64,000 bases of DNA from Pseudomonadota bacterium (GCA_018240525.1 JAFEFN010000014.1:854487-918486); one strand, 5' to 3'. Counted from the first letter of the stretch, positions 33,707 to 44,943 are shown. Notes: generated by a model not told the origin, from the sequence alone. Made by a program: numbers and translations.

Positions 33707-35685
33707 TCAGCGCTGCGCCGCAGCGCCGGCGGGGCCGGACGGTGGTGCGACCCACCCGGCCGCGCGGCGCCCGATCTCGGGGGCGAGGCTCGCCGCGAAT
33801 GCCCCGGTGATATGGCTGGCATCGCGGTACACGATCATCCCGTCCAGGTGTGCCGGGCAGGTGCCCGCGCGGCACAGCCGGTCGGTCAGGTCCAGGAAGT
33901 GCACGCCGGGGAGGCCCTGCGCGGCCGCCTGCTCGGCGGCGAAGGTGCGCGGGTCCTGCGCCTCGCGCTGCGGCAGGTCGCACGAGCGGCCCTGCATCCA
34001 GGGGTGCGCGAGCGCGCGCGCCAGGCAGCGCGGCACGTCGAAGGGCGGCAGCGGGGTGTCGCGCAGCTCGATCACCGTGATGCCGGCCGCGGCGAGCACC
34101 GCGAGCGAGCGCCGCCAGCCGGCGCGCAACCGCTCGAGCTCGCCCTCCGGGTGCGCCTGGTTCAGCCCGTAGGCGGCCGTGTAGCTGGCGATGAACACCG
34201 CATCCGGGTGCAATGCGACGATCTCGCGCAGCGCCTGGTTGCGCCAGGGGCGGCAGCCGCTGCCGCCCAGAAGCGGCGCCGCATCGTGCGCGGCGCAGCC
34301 GGACTTGAGGAAGGTCACCAGGCGCCAGCCGCGGGAGTTGGCGAGCGCCTCGAAGGCATCGAACCACTGGATGGCGTGCGAGTCCCCGAAGAGCGCCACG
34401 GTGAGCTGCGCCTCCGGCGGCCCGAACACGCAGCGCCGGACCGCGCTGTCCTCGCCGTACGGGGTGACGCAGCGCGGCCGCGACAGGGAGGACACGTCGC
34501 GGATGGCCGCATTCACCGCCGCGAACCGCGGCGCGCCGGCCTGGGCGGCGCCGGCACGGATGCCGAGGAAGGCGATGCCCACGGTGAGCACGGTGAGGAT
34601 GAGGGCGAGGCCGAGCGAGAGGTGCGGCCGCGGCCGCAGGTAGCGGCTGCCGCGCACCGGGCGCTCCAGGGTGCGGAAGGTGAGATCGGCGAGGGCGAGC
34701 CCGACGAGCGCGGCGAGCATCTTGCCGGGCACGTCCAGGCCCGGCACCAGGACCGCGGCGAAGAACACCGCCGGCCAGTGCCACAGGTACCAGGAGTAGG
34801 AGCGAGAGCCGAGGTATTGCAGCGGCGCCTGGTTGAGCAGGCGCGTCACCCCGCGCCCGGGCAGCTGCGAGCCGGCCGCGAGCGCGGCGAGCGTGCCGGC
34901 CACCGGCAGGGCCGCGCGCCAGCCGGGAAAGCCGGCGCCGGCCGGCACCCACACCCCGCAGGCGAGGATCAGCGCCAGCCCCGCCCAGCCGGCGAGGCTC
35001 CAGGTGCGCGCGGGCAGCTGCAGCGCCGCCACCGGCGCGAGCGCCAGCAGGCCGCCGACGCCGAATTCCCAGGCCCGCGCGGGCAACTCGTAGAAGGCGA
35101 ACGTCGGCTGCCGGACCGTCATCCACAGGCACAGCGCGAAGGAGAGCAGCGTGAGGCTGCCGAGGACCGCGAACAGGCGCGCGCGCGAGCCGCCGTGCCC
35201 GAGCCCGAACAGCACCAGCGCCGGCCAGAACAGGTAGAACTGCTCCTCCACCCCGAGCGACCAGGTGTGCAGCAGCGGGTTGAGCTCCACGCCCGGGGCG
35301 AAGTAGTCGGCCGCATCGGAGTCGAAGAACACGTTGCTCGCGTACAGCGCCGCGGCGCGCGCGGCGCGCGCGGCGAACACCAGCTCCTGCGGGGCGAGCA
35401 CCAGGGAGGCGGCGGCGAGGGTCACGATGAGGGTCAGGGCCGAGGCCGGCAGCAGCCGGCGCACGCGGCGCGCGTAGAAGCGCGCCATGTCGATGCGGCC
35501 GCGGCCCTTGAACTCGGCCGCCAGCAGCGTCGTGATGAGGTAGCCGGAGAGGACGAAGAAGACGTCCACGCCGATGAAGCCGCCGGCGAGGGCGGCGAGC
35601 GAGCAGTGGCAGGCCACCACCAGCACCACGGCGACCGCGCGCAGCCCCTCGATGTCCGGGCGGAACGCGACCGTCCGTTCCGGGG

Positions 35686-35689
<4 letters not shown>
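33707..35689 (-). CDS. OafA-type acyltransferase with C-terminal SGNH domain
   Basis: 660 residues. Residues about 8-370 are an acyltransferase-3 membrane domain of about ten helices (FRPDIEGLRAVAVVLVVACH with the conserved catalytic His, FFVLSGYLITTLL, LLHTWSLGVEEQFYLFWP). A further helix leads to a periplasmic SGNH hydrolase domain (about 400-655) with block I VALFGDSHAIQW and block V DASHIT. Such fusions O-acetylate surface polysaccharides: the membrane part passes acyl groups across and the SGNH part transfers them. The GTG start overlaps the prsR stop by 4 bases. Third gene of the sugar transferase-PrsR-acyltransferase operon. Confidence 0.92.
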
Positions 35690-37112
<1,423 letters not shown>

Positions 37113-37113
<1 letters not shown>

Positions 37114-38519
37114 CAGCGTGCTCCCTTGCCGAGCAGCACCACTTCGGCGGTCTGCACCAGGATGGCGATGTCGAACAGCAGGTTGTTGTTCTTGATGTAG
37201 TACAGGTCGTACTGCAGCTTCTCGAGCGCATCCTGCTCGGAGGAGCCGTACGGGTAGCACAGCTGCGCCCAGCCGGTGATGCCCGGCTTCACGCTGTGCC
37301 GCTGCACGTAGTACGGGATCTTCTCGGCCAGCTCCTGCACGAACTCCGGGCGCTCCGGGCGCGGCCCGATGAAGCTCATGTGGCCGCGCACGACGTTGAA
37401 GATCTGCGGCAGCTCATCGATGCGCAGCTTGCGGATGAGCGCGCCCACCCTCGTGACGCGCGGGTCGGACTGCGCGGCCCACTGCGCGCCGTTGGATTCC
37501 GCGTCGGTGCGCATGCTGCGGAACTTCAGGACGTTGAACACGCGCCCGCCCAGGCCGACGCGGCGCTGGCTGTACAGCACCGGGGCCCCCGGTCCGTCCT
37601 CGACCTTGATGGCGATGACCGTGAGCGCCATCACCGGCAGCGACACCGCGAGCACCAGCATGCTCGCCCCCAGGTCCAGCATGCGCGAGGAAAACAGGCG
37701 CAGCGGGTCGCGGCGGAAGCCCTGGCCGAAGATCATCCAGCTCGGGTTGAGCACGTCGACGCGCACGCGGCCGGTCTCGCGCTCGAGGAAGGTCAGAAGC
37801 TCGGTGACATCGACCCCGGCCAGGCGGCACTCGAGCAGGCCGCGGATCGGGAAGCCGCGGCGCCGGTCATCCATCGCCACCACGACCTCGGTGACGTTGA
37901 GCTCCTCGCACAGGGCGCGCAGGTCGCCGCCGTCATCGAGCACGCGCTCCTCGGGCACGCTGCGCGCCTCGTCGCCGGCGGGCACGAAGCCGACCAGCTG
38001 GAAGCCGCGCCGGTCCGAGGAGCGGCGCAGCCGCGCGACCGAAGCGGCGGCGGTGCCCGCCCCGTACACCAGCACGCGGCGCTTGAAGATGTCCTGGTCG
38101 ACCGCGCGCGCGAACACCACCCGCGAGAGCACCACGCCGCAGCCGGTGAAGATGACCGCCAGCGCCTCGACCCCGCGCCACAGCTGCAACTGCGGCACCA
38201 GGTAGAAGATAGCCGCCAGCACCGCCGTGGCGATGAGCAGGGCGGCGACCACGCGCACCAGCACCCCGGAGAGCTGCGCGCGCTGGCGGGCGCTGTACAG
38301 GCCGAAGGCCATCAGGCACACGAGCACGATCACGCTGTAGGTCAGAGCGCGCGGCCACAGCGCGCCGAGTTGATTCTCCAGCAGGGGCAGGTGCGAGAGC
38401 GGGGTCTCGAAGCGGATGCAGACGGCCGCATACAGGGACAGTGCCGCGATCAGCGCCTCGGCGAGTGCGAGCACTCCGAGGGAAGCGGGCAGGTTCTGGC
38501 CGAGGATACGGATGCGCAT
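37113..38519 (-). CDS. PEP-CTERM-system polyprenyl-phosphate sugar-1-phosphate transferase
   Basis: 468 residues of the TIGR03013 type. Four to five N-terminal helices (about 8-130), a Rossmann-like CoA-binding domain (RRVLVYGAGTAAASVARLRRSS, about 145-260), another helix, then the bacterial sugar transferase domain (VLYSQRRVGLGGRVFNVLKFRSMRTDAE, LPQIFNVVRGHMSFIGPRPERPEFV, PGITGWAQL). It loads the first sugar phosphate onto undecaprenyl phosphate to begin exopolysaccharide synthesis. I place the start at the ATG 38519 (MRIRILGQ), where family members begin. Promoter elements including a CRP-type site lie 85-100 bases upstream. First gene of a three-gene operon with prsR and the acyltransferase. 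Confidence 0.93.
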
Positions 38520-38565
38520 GCAGACCTGTTCTTTACGAAAGCGGCGCCAGGATGGCACGCGGAAC

Positions 38566-38583
38566 TTTACACCACAGTGTAAA
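38566..38583. promoter_or_regulatory. Perfect inverted repeat at the predicted transcription start
   Basis: TTTACAC-CACA-GTGTAAA, a perfect 7-bp inverted repeat. It contains a -10-like TACACT on the minus strand (38581 down to 38576) and spans the predicted start near 38569 of the sugar transferase operon. This is the layout of a repressor operator that blocks RNA polymerase; the protein is unknown. Confidence 0.5.
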
Positions 38584-38602
38584 AACAGGGCGGCAGGCTG
38601 CT

Positions 38603-38618
38603 GTGATTCAGATCACAG
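38603..38618. promoter_or_regulatory. CRP/Clp-type binding site upstream of the sugar transferase operon
   Basis: TGTGATTCAGATCACA is a perfect TGTGA-N6-TCACA palindrome with 6-bp symmetric arms. Its centre (38610.5) is 41.5 bases upstream of a start predicted from the TACACT -10 element, the geometry of a class II CRP activator site. In Xanthomonads the same sequence is bound by Clp, which senses c-di-GMP and controls exopolysaccharide genes; which regulator acts here is not known. Confidence 0.7.
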
Positions 38619-38733
38619 TTGACGTGTCATCGGCACCGTCGGCCGCTTGTCCTACACGCGTCTAGGTCCCTGATGGGATGGATCTACGCGCCAGCGGACC
38701 GGGCGGACGGGCCAGGGACAGCGCCTGCCGCGC

Positions 38734-41700
38734 TCAAGGATGGCGCCGGAAGGCGGCGAGCTGCATGATCCAGGGCGCCGGCGGGGTGAGCGGCGCACTC
38801 GCACTGTAGCTACCGGTGGCCGTCACGATGCGGTCCTCGGCAATGTCCGAGTCGGGGTTGGTGATCACGCGGCTGGTGAAGCCGCTGCCGGGCCCGATCG
38901 TGGTCTGCAGCACCAGGTTCGCACCGAAGATCAGATCGTTGGCGTAGGTCGTGTTCACCGCGGCGCTCACACTCAGGCCGCTGTTGCCGGTGCCCGTCGC
39001 AGTGACATCCAGCGGGTTGTTCGGATCGATGCCGCTGTACTCGAGCACGCGGATGTCCGGGTAGACCGCCGCGCTCGTGAAGGTGACGGTGACGGTGTTC
39101 GCCGCCGCCCCCAGGATGTTCGCGGCATAGTAGATCGCCTGCGAGGCCGTGGCGGAGATCACGGTCGGTCCCACGGCGAGGCGGTAGGCGTTGCCGCTGG
39201 AATCGGTGACGGTGCCGACCTGGGCGGTCGAGTCGTTCCAGCCGACCACGACGATGTTCAGGTCACCGGCCACCTGCGTCGCGTTGTAGCGCACGGTGAC
39301 CTTCGACTGCGGCGCCTGCGGGTCCGCGTAGTTCTGCTGCACGAAGGCGATCGGCGGCGGGCCCTGCGTGCCCGCCGCGGTCACCGCCGTGGCGGTGCCG
39401 GAGTACGGGCCACGGTTGCCGGCGGCATCGGCCGCACGTACCCGGTAGGAGTACGAGCTGGCGGCGGCAAGCCCGGCATCGTTGTAGGTGGTGCCCGCGG
39501 CGGTGGCCACCTGGGTGAACGTGCTGCAGCCTGCGCCCTGGCAGCGCTCGATCAGGTACTGACTGATGGTGCCGCCGGTCTCGGTGGCCGCGCCCCAGCT
39601 GAGGTTGATCTGGCTGGCGCTGACCGGCGTGGCCGCCAGCCCGGTCGGCGCGGTGATGACCGGCGCCAGCGTGGTCGCCGAGGCCGTGGCCGAGTACGGC
39701 CCGGTGTTGCCGAGGCTGTCCTGGGCACGCACGCGGTAGGTGTAATTGGTCGAGCCGGTCAGGCCGGTGTCCGAGTAGGTCAGCCCGCTCGCGGTACCCA
39801 CCTGCGTGAAGCTGCTGCAGCCGGAGCCCTGGCAGCGCTCGATCAGGTACTGGCTGATGGTGCCGCCGCTCTCGGTGGCCGCGCCCCAGCTGAGGTTGAT
39901 CTGCGTGGCGCTGGCACCGAGGGCCGAAAGGCCCGTCGGCGCCGTCGCGCTCGCCGCGCCGGTCGTCACGCTCGCCACGTTCGAGTACGCACTGGTGCTG
40001 CCCGTGCCGTCCTGGGCGCGCACGCGGTAGCTGTAGCTGGTCGAGCCGGTCAGGCCGGTATCCGCGTAGGTCAGCCCGCTCGCGGTACCCACCTGCGTGA
40101 AGTTGCCGCAGCCTGCGCCCTGGCAGCGCTCGATGAGGTACTGGCTGATGGTGCCGCCGCTCTCGGTGGCAGCACTCCAGCTCAGGTTGATCTGGGTGGC
40201 CCCGGCACTGACGGCCGTCAGCGCACCGGGCGCGGTGAAGGTGGCCGCGGCCGTGGAGACCGTGGCAACGTTCGAATAGGGCCCGGTATTGCCCAGGGTA
40301 TCGCGTGCGCGCACGCGGTAGCTGTAGCTGGTGGCCGCCGCAAGTCCCGTGTCCGCGAAGCTCACCCCGCTCGCGGTGCCGACCTGCACGAAGCTCGTGC
40401 AGCCGGCCCCCTGACAGCGCTCGATCAGGTACTGGCTGATGGTCCCGCCGGTCTCGGTCGCCGCCGTCCAGGCGAGGTTCACCTGAGTCGGGCCGCCGCT
40501 GGCGGCGGCGAGGCTCCCGGGGGCCGTGGGGGTCGCGGTCGCCGTGGTCGCCGAGACGATGTTGGAATAGGCCCCCGTGGTGCCGAGGCTGTCCTTGGCG
40601 CGCACGCGGTAGCTGTAGTTGGTCGTGCCGGCCAGGCCGGTGTCCGAGTAAGTCAGCCCGCTCGCGGTACCCACCTGCGTGAAGCTGCTGCAGCCGGAGC
40701 CCTGGCAGCGCTCGATGAGGTACTGGCTCACCGTGCCGCCCTGCTCCGTGGCAGCCCCCCAGCTGAGGTTGATCTGCGTGCTGTTGGGCACGGCGGCGCT
40801 GAGGTTGGTGGGTGCGCCGGGCACGGCCGTGGCGGTGACCGCGCTCGCCGATCCGGAGTAGGGCCCGGTGGTCCCGGCGGCATCCTTGGCGCGCACGCGG
40901 TAGCTGTAACTGGTGCTGCCGAGAAGTCCTGCGTCCGCATAACCGGTTGCGGTGGACGTGCCGATCTGCGCGAAGTTGCTGCAGCCTGCGCCCTGGCAGC
41001 GCTCGATCAGGTACAGCGCGATCGTGCCGCCCTGCTCGGTGGCCGCCGTCCAGCTGAGGTTGATGCCGGTGGCGCCATTGGCGCTGGCGGCGAGCGCGCC
41101 GGGCGCGCTTGGCACCGGCGGCGGCGTGCCGACGCCGGCGGGCTTGAACGCCGCGCCCTGCATGACCCAGGCCCCCGCCGGGGCGATGGTGGCCGTGGCG
41201 GCGTAACTGCCGGCGACCGTGGCGATGCGGTCCTCGAGGATGTCCCCGTCCGGCACGGTGAGCTGCCGCGAGGTGAACCCGCTGCCCACGTAGGTGTACT
41301 GCACCGTCAGATCGGCGCCGAGCAGCAGGTCCCCCGCCGTCGTGGTGGTGATCGAGGGACTGCTGGCGCTGGTGCCGCTGCCGCTGGCACCGGCACCCCC
41401 CTCGAGCGGGCCCACCGCGGCGATGCCGCTGTACTCGGCGATGCGCACGTCGGGGTAGATCGCTGGGGCGCTGAAGCTGACCGTGACGAGGTTGGTGCCG
41501 GCCGCGGCACCGGCCACGCCGGCCGCGTAGTAGATCGCCTGGCTCGCCACCCCGGCAAGGACCGTCGGGCCCGCGGCCGGCACGTAGGTGTTGCCGGCGC
41601 TGTCGGTCACGCTCTGCACCGTGGCGCTCGAGTCGTTCCAGCCCACCACGACGACGTTCAGGTCGCCCTGCTGCTGCGCCGCCGCGTAGCGCACCGCGAC

Positions 41701-43602
41701 GCTCGCCTGGGGGGTCTGGGGCGTGGCGTAGCTGCCCTGCACGTACGCGACCTGGGCGACCGGGGTGATGCTGAAGGTGCCGACGCTCACGTTGCTGCTC
41801 AGCCAGCCCGCCTCCACCGCCATGGCGCTGATGGTGGTCGTCGCGTTGACGGCCACCGGCCCGCTGTAGAGGTTGGAGGCGAGTGTCGGGGCGCTGCCAT
41901 CCAGGGTGTAGTAGATCTGCGCGCCGGCGGCGGCCGTGAGGGTCACGGCCTGCGCACCGCTGTAGCTGCCCGGGGCAGGCGTGAAGGCCGGCGGCGCCAG
42001 CCGCTGCGGCGCGCCCGCCAGCAGGCCGTACACGTCCAGCTCGGACTGGGTCGCCACGAACACCTTGCCGTTGGCGACCGTCGGCACGGCGAACTTCACC
42101 GGCGCGGCCGCGGTGTCGCGGTTGTTGGCCGCCTGGGCGCTGTTGTACAGCTCGGTCGCAAGGTTCGTGGCATCGAAGGCGTGCAGGATCGCGGTGTTGC
42201 TCGCGGAGTTGCGCTCGATGGCCCACAGCACCGCGCTCGTGGCCGAGGGCGAGGCCGCCGAGATCACCGGCTCCCCTCCCGGGTAGCCGAAGGTGGGCAC
42301 GGTCTGCGAGGAGGGCGTCGTGGCGAGCAGGCCGTTGGCCATCGGGAAGACCTTGCAGCCTTCCTTCACGCCGCAGAAGTACACCTGGTTCTGCCAGAAG
42401 GCCGGCGAGGTGTAACTGTTGGAGACGTAGCTGAGCGTGGCGGCGGTCACGGGCACGGTCGCGATGCCGATCGCGTTCGGGATCCACTGCACGATGTTCG
42501 TGTTGGGCGTCGTGTAGGAGTTGTTGTAGCCGCCCATGTGATCGCGGTCGAGCAGGTAGACCTCGCCGTCCTTGCCCGAGGTGACCAGCAGGTGCGGATG
42601 CGCGGCCGAGCCGGCCGCATCCGGCAGCAGCGTCAGTCCCGCGGCGGCCACATCGAGGTCGGCGGCCGAGAGCGCGGCCTGGTTGAACGGCGTGAAGAAG
42701 TCGGTGACGGTCAGTCCGGCGCCTGGCGAAACCTTCAGGATCGAGTCGCCCCAGCTGTTGTTGTTGTTGAAGTAGCCGTTGCCGGTGGAGAAGTAAAGGT
42801 TGCCGCTCGCATCGACCGGCGGCGCCTCGCCGCTTGACCAGATGCCCGCGCCCCACTGCCCACCCGGCGAGGTGCACAGCAGGCTCACCTGCGCGAGCGT
42901 CGTGGCGTTGTAGCCGACCAGCCAGCCGACCCAGGGATAGTTGTCGCCATTGGAGCCGATGCCGACGTAGACGACGCCGTTGCTCAGGACCAGGCCGCTG
43001 CGCTGCTCGCTGGTGGCGGCATCGATCGTCAGCGGCGTCGCGCCACCGTTCACCGAGGCACTGACGATCACCGGCGGCACCTTGTCCGCGCCGGTGGTGA
43101 TGTCGATGGCGTGCAGCCAGTAGTAGGCCGGCGAGCCGCTCTGCACGGTCTCGGCCACCACGTAGAGCGTGCCGCTCGCCGGGTCGATCACGGGCGTGGA
43201 GGTGATGGAGACCTCCGGGCTGATGTCCTCGTTGGCCGCGCGCGTGGTCAGTCCCGCGGCCGGGTTGATGAAGCTGCGCCGCCACAGGGGCGTCGCCGTG
43301 TCCGCATCGATCGCGTACAGGCTCGAGTGCTGGGTCGCAACGAACACGGCGTTGAAGGTGCCCTTGCCCGGCAGTGTCAGGTTGGTCTTGACCAGCGGCT
43401 GCCCGTAGAGCTGGCCGTCGACGGCAAAGGCGTAGAGCTTGCCGAAGGTGCCGGGGTTGACCGCCTGCGGTGTCAGCAGCGGCTCGTTGAGGTTCTGGCT
43501 GGTGCGCGCGAGGTCGTAGCGCGAGGTGAGCACATCGGTCTGGGCATGGACGATGGGCGCCGCCAGCATCAGCACCACCGCCCACAGCCTCGCTCTGTTC
43601 AT
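38734..43602 (-). CDS. Large secreted beta-propeller / FN3-repeat protein
   Basis: 1,622 residues with Sec signal MNRARLWAVVLMLAAPIVHA. About 25-530: PQQ-like beta-propeller (DLARTSQNLNEPLLTP, FVATQHSSLYAIDADTATPLWRR). About 535-610: chitobiase/HEX_C-type domain (YYTLDGSAPTLASNLYSGPV). About 615-825: a first copy of a 200-residue beta domain (GDLNVVVVGWNDSSATV, YPDVRIAEYSGI). About 830-1410: six FN3 repeats of exactly 97 residues. About 1415-1622: a second copy of the 200-residue domain. The ATG at 43602 follows an ideal GAGGGAG site. No PEP-CTERM or LPXTG sorting tail is present. Likely an exported surface or matrix protein. A sigma-54-type promoter lies 44 bases upstream of the ATG. Confidence 0.9.
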   Translation of the reverse strand: MNRARLWAVVLMLAAPIVHAQTDVLTSRYDLARTSQNLNEPLLTPQAVNPGTFGKLYAFAVDGQLYGQPLVKTNLTLPGKGTFNAVFVATQHSSLYAIDADTATPLWRRSFINPAAGLTTRAANEDISPEVSITSTPVIDPASGTLYVVAETVQSGSPAYYWLHAIDITTGADKVPPVIVSASVNGGATPLTIDAATSEQRSGLVLSNGVVYVGIGSNGDNYPWVGWLVGYNATTLAQVSLLCTSPGGQWGAGIWSSGEAPPVDASGNLYFSTGNGYFNNNNSWGDSILKVSPGAGLTVTDFFTPFNQAALSAADLDVAAAGLTLLPDAAGSAAHPHLLVTSGKDGEVYLLDRDHMGGYNNSYTTPNTNIVQWIPNAIGIATVPVTAATLSYVSNSYTSPAFWQNQVYFCGVKEGCKVFPMANGLLATTPSSQTVPTFGYPGGEPVISAASPSATSAVLWAIERNSASNTAILHAFDATNLATELYNSAQAANNRDTAAAPVKFAVPTVANGKVFVATQSELDVYGLLAGAPQRLAPPAFTPAPGSYSGAQAVTLTAAAGAQIYYTLDGSAPTLASNLYSGPVAVNATTTISAMAVEAGWLSSNVSVGTFSITPVAQVAYVQGSYATPQTPQASVAVRYAAAQQQGDLNVVVVGWNDSSATVQSVTDSAGNTYVPAAGPTVLAGVASQAIYYAAGVAGAAAGTNLVTVSFSAPAIYPDVRIAEYSGIAAVGPLEGGAGASGSGTSASSPSITTTTAGDLLLGADLTVQYTYVGSGFTSRQLTVPDGDILEDRIATVAGSYAATATIAPAGAWVMQGAAFKPAGVGTPPPVPSAPGALAASANGATGINLSWTAATEQGGTIALYLIERCQGAGCSNFAQIGTSTATGYADAGLLGSTSYSYRVRAKDAAGTTGPYSGSASAVTATAVPGAPTNLSAAVPNSTQINLSWGAATEQGGTVSQYLIERCQGSGCSSFTQVGTASGLTYSDTGLAGTTNYSYRVRAKDSLGTTGAYSNIVSATTATATPTAPGSLAAASGGPTQVNLAWTAATETGGTISQYLIERCQGAGCTSFVQVGTASGVSFADTGLAAATSYSYRVRARDTLGNTGPYSNVATVSTAAATFTAPGALTAVSAGATQINLSWSAATESGGTISQYLIERCQGAGCGNFTQVGTASGLTYADTGLTGSTSYSYRVRAQDGTGSTSAYSNVASVTTGAASATAPTGLSALGASATQINLSWGAATESGGTISQYLIERCQGSGCSSFTQVGTASGLTYSDTGLTGSTNYTYRVRAQDSLGNTGPYSATASATTLAPVITAPTGLAATPVSASQINLSWGAATETGGTISQYLIERCQGAGCSTFTQVATAAGTTYNDAGLAAASSYSYRVRAADAAGNRGPYSGTATAVTAAGTQGPPPIAFVQQNYADPQAPQSKVTVRYNATQVAGDLNIVVVGWNDSTAQVGTVTDSSGNAYRLAVGPTVISATASQAIYYAANILGAAANTVTVTFTSAAVYPDIRVLEYSGIDPNNPLDVTATGTGNSGLSVSAAVNTTYANDLIFGANLVLQTTIGPGSGFTSRVITNPDSDIAEDRIVTATGSYSASAPLTPPAPWIMQLAAFRRHP
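39373..41118 (-). repeat. Six tandem 291-base FN3 repeats inside the surface protein gene
   Basis: Landmark GGCAGCGCTC (GACAGCGCTC in one copy) recurs at 39540, 39831, 40122, 40413, 40704 and 40995, a period of exactly 291 bases (97 codons). All copies encode the same core LIERCQG(A/S)GC and SYRVRA. Absence of any length drift suggests recent duplication or gene conversion between copies. Confidence 0.9.
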
Positions 43603-43656
43603 GCTCCCTCTAAACATAAAAGGGGTCTTCCCGCCCCAGTCTTGACCCCACCATAC

Positions 43657-43672
43657 AGCAACATCCGTGCCT
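43657..43672 (-). promoter_or_regulatory. Sigma-54 (RpoN) promoter for the FN3 surface protein
   Basis: On the minus strand AGGCACGGATGTTGCT matches TGGCACG-N4-TTGCW in all positions except the first, with the GG (-24) and GC (-12) in correct register. The predicted start is near 43646, leaving a 44-base leader before the strong GAGGGAG site and ATG at 43602. Two sigma-54 activators (PrsR and GlrR) are encoded within 12 kb; PrsR is the better candidate because of its pathway. Confidence 0.75.
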
Positions 43673-43787
43673 TGGAGGAATTTGCCGCGAAATCAAACGC
43701 CCCGCACCGCCAGCCGAGGCCACGCTGCAGGGAGCTGTAAAGTAATCCGACGCAGCCGGGTACTGGAGGTTCTGGGTCGGACCGACG

Positions 43788-44270
43788 TCAGTGCAGGTGT
43801 ATCTCGCGGCCCTTGCGCCGGATCGTCAGCTCGGTGGGCAGTCCTTCGGTGCGATAGATGTGCACGAAGTCCGCAACCGTTGCCACCGGCTCGCCGTTGA
43901 CGCTGAGCACGATGTCCCCGGGCTGCAGGCGCAGCTGTTCGGTGAGGCTGCCCGGCGGGCTCGCGTTCACCACCACGCCACTGCCGCCCTGCTCGCCCAG
44001 GCCGCGCGCGATCTTGAAGTCCTGGCGTGCGTCGGCGGCCGCAAGCGTGGCCGGATCCGGTGGCGCCGGCGGCGGCGCGGGCTCCGCCCTCGGCGTGCCC
44101 CCATCGGGCGCGCGTGCCGGTGCGGGCAGGGGCGTGGTGCCTGCCGCGGGCGCTGCCGGGACGGGTGCAGGGCGCGGGGCGGGCGGGCGGCGCAGGTCCC
44201 ACGTGATGAGGGCCGCGCCGATGATGAGCCCCGCCAGGACGAGGATCTGTCGAGCCGGCCCCGGCTTCAT
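43788..44270 (-). CDS. Membrane-anchored PDZ-domain protein
   Basis: 160 residues: a single N-terminal transmembrane helix (ILVLAGLIIGAALITWDL), a Pro/Ala-rich spacer (about 32-80), and a C-terminal PDZ domain (about 100-160: GSGVVVNASPPGSLTEQLRLQPGDIVLSVNGEPVATVADFVHIY). It resembles the end of type II secretion GspC proteins, but the HR domain is not evident and no other gsp gene is nearby. Start ATG 44270 chosen at the TM helix; the upstream frame overlaps the PIG-L gene. Role unknown; a periplasmic scaffold is likely. Confidence 0.8.
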   Translation of the reverse strand: MKPGPARQILVLAGLIIGAALITWDLRRPPAPRPAPVPAAPAAGTTPLPAPARAPDGGTPRAEPAPPPAPPDPATLAAADARQDFKIARGLGEQGGSGVVVNASPPGSLTEQLRLQPGDIVLSVNGEPVATVADFVHIYRTEGLPTELTIRRKGREIHLH

Positions 44271-44289
44271 GGCGGCGCCACTGCCGGGG

Positions 44290-44943
44290 TCAGCCCAGAT
44301 GCAGCTTGCGCACGTGGAAGCCCTCGGCCCAGCCACTGTCCGCGCCGGCTTCCACGCCGCGCAGGCGCATCAGCGCCTCGAAGGTCGCGGCCGTGAACCA
44401 GGATTTGCGGCGCTGGCTGGGATAGGCGGCGAGCAGCGCGCGCGTCTTGGCAGCGGCCTGGGCGCGCGTCAGCGGCACGAACACCGACGGGTCGCCGAGG
44501 CCGCCCTCGTACTTGGGGACCTCGTACTCGAGCACCAGGTGCCGGCGGAACAGGTTCCAGGTGAGCTCGTTGAGCACCCGGTGGTCCTGGTGGCGGTCGC
44601 CGCGCTCGTGCGTGAACACCACATCCGGGTCGGGCAGCTTCCTCAGCGCCACGAACGCCTGCTTGATGGCCGCATACTGCCCCGGGAAATAGCTGTCCTC
44701 GAACGCGTGCACCACCAGGCGCGCCGCGCGGGCGCGGCGCAGGAAGCGGCGCGCACTCATCCCCAGCTCGCGCGCACGCGCGGCATCGGCGCTGAAGACC
44801 GCCCAGGTGACATCGAAGCGGCCGCGCGCCAGCAGCTTCAGCAGCGTGCCGCCGCAGCCGATCTCGATGTCATCGGCATGCGCGCCGATGCACAGCAGGC
44901 GCGTCGGCCGCGCACGGGCAGTCGGCAATGTCAGTTCGATCAT
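44290..44943 (-). CDS. PIG-L family deacetylase
   Basis: 217 residues. Zinc motif AHADDIEIGCGGTL near the N-terminus (AHxDD) and the second ligand segment HERGDRHQDH; both match LmbE/PIG-L N-deacetylases that remove acetyl from GlcNAc-type sugars (glycolipid precursors, bacillithiol, teicoplanin-type glycans). Start ATG 44943 gives the family-standard spacing to AHADD. At the left edge of the glycan cluster, so a surface-sugar deacetylase is reasonable. The PDZ gene follows 19 bases downstream. Confidence 0.88.
   Translation of the reverse strand: MIELTLPTARARPTRLLCIGAHADDIEIGCGGTLLKLLARGRFDVTWAVFSADAARARELGMSARRFLRRARAARLVVHAFEDSYFPGQYAAIKQAFVALRKLPDPDVVFTHERGDRHQDHRVLNELTWNLFRRHLVLEYEVPKYEGGLGDPSVFVPLTRAQAAAKTRALLAAYPSQRRKSWFTAATFEALMRLRGVEAGADSGWAEGFHVRKLHLG

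Noticed and set aside
38545..38575. TGGCACG at 38553-38559 as a sigma-54 promoter
   Set aside because: It points away from the sugar transferase operon and lacks the TTGC -12 element at the right spacing.
39373..41118. Regular direct repeats considered as CRISPR
   Set aside because: The 291-base period is in-frame coding sequence for FN3 domains; no short repeat-spacer pattern.
38740..42837. A 1,365-codon plus-strand frame with internal repeats
   Set aside because: Antisense to the FN3 repeat gene; the repeats only mirror the FN3 copies.
38734..43602. PEP-CTERM sorting signal on the FN3 protein, expected from the nearby PrsR
   Set aside because: The C-terminus (IMQLAAFRRHP) has no VPEP motif, no transmembrane helix and no basic tail; no exosortase gene is in the window.
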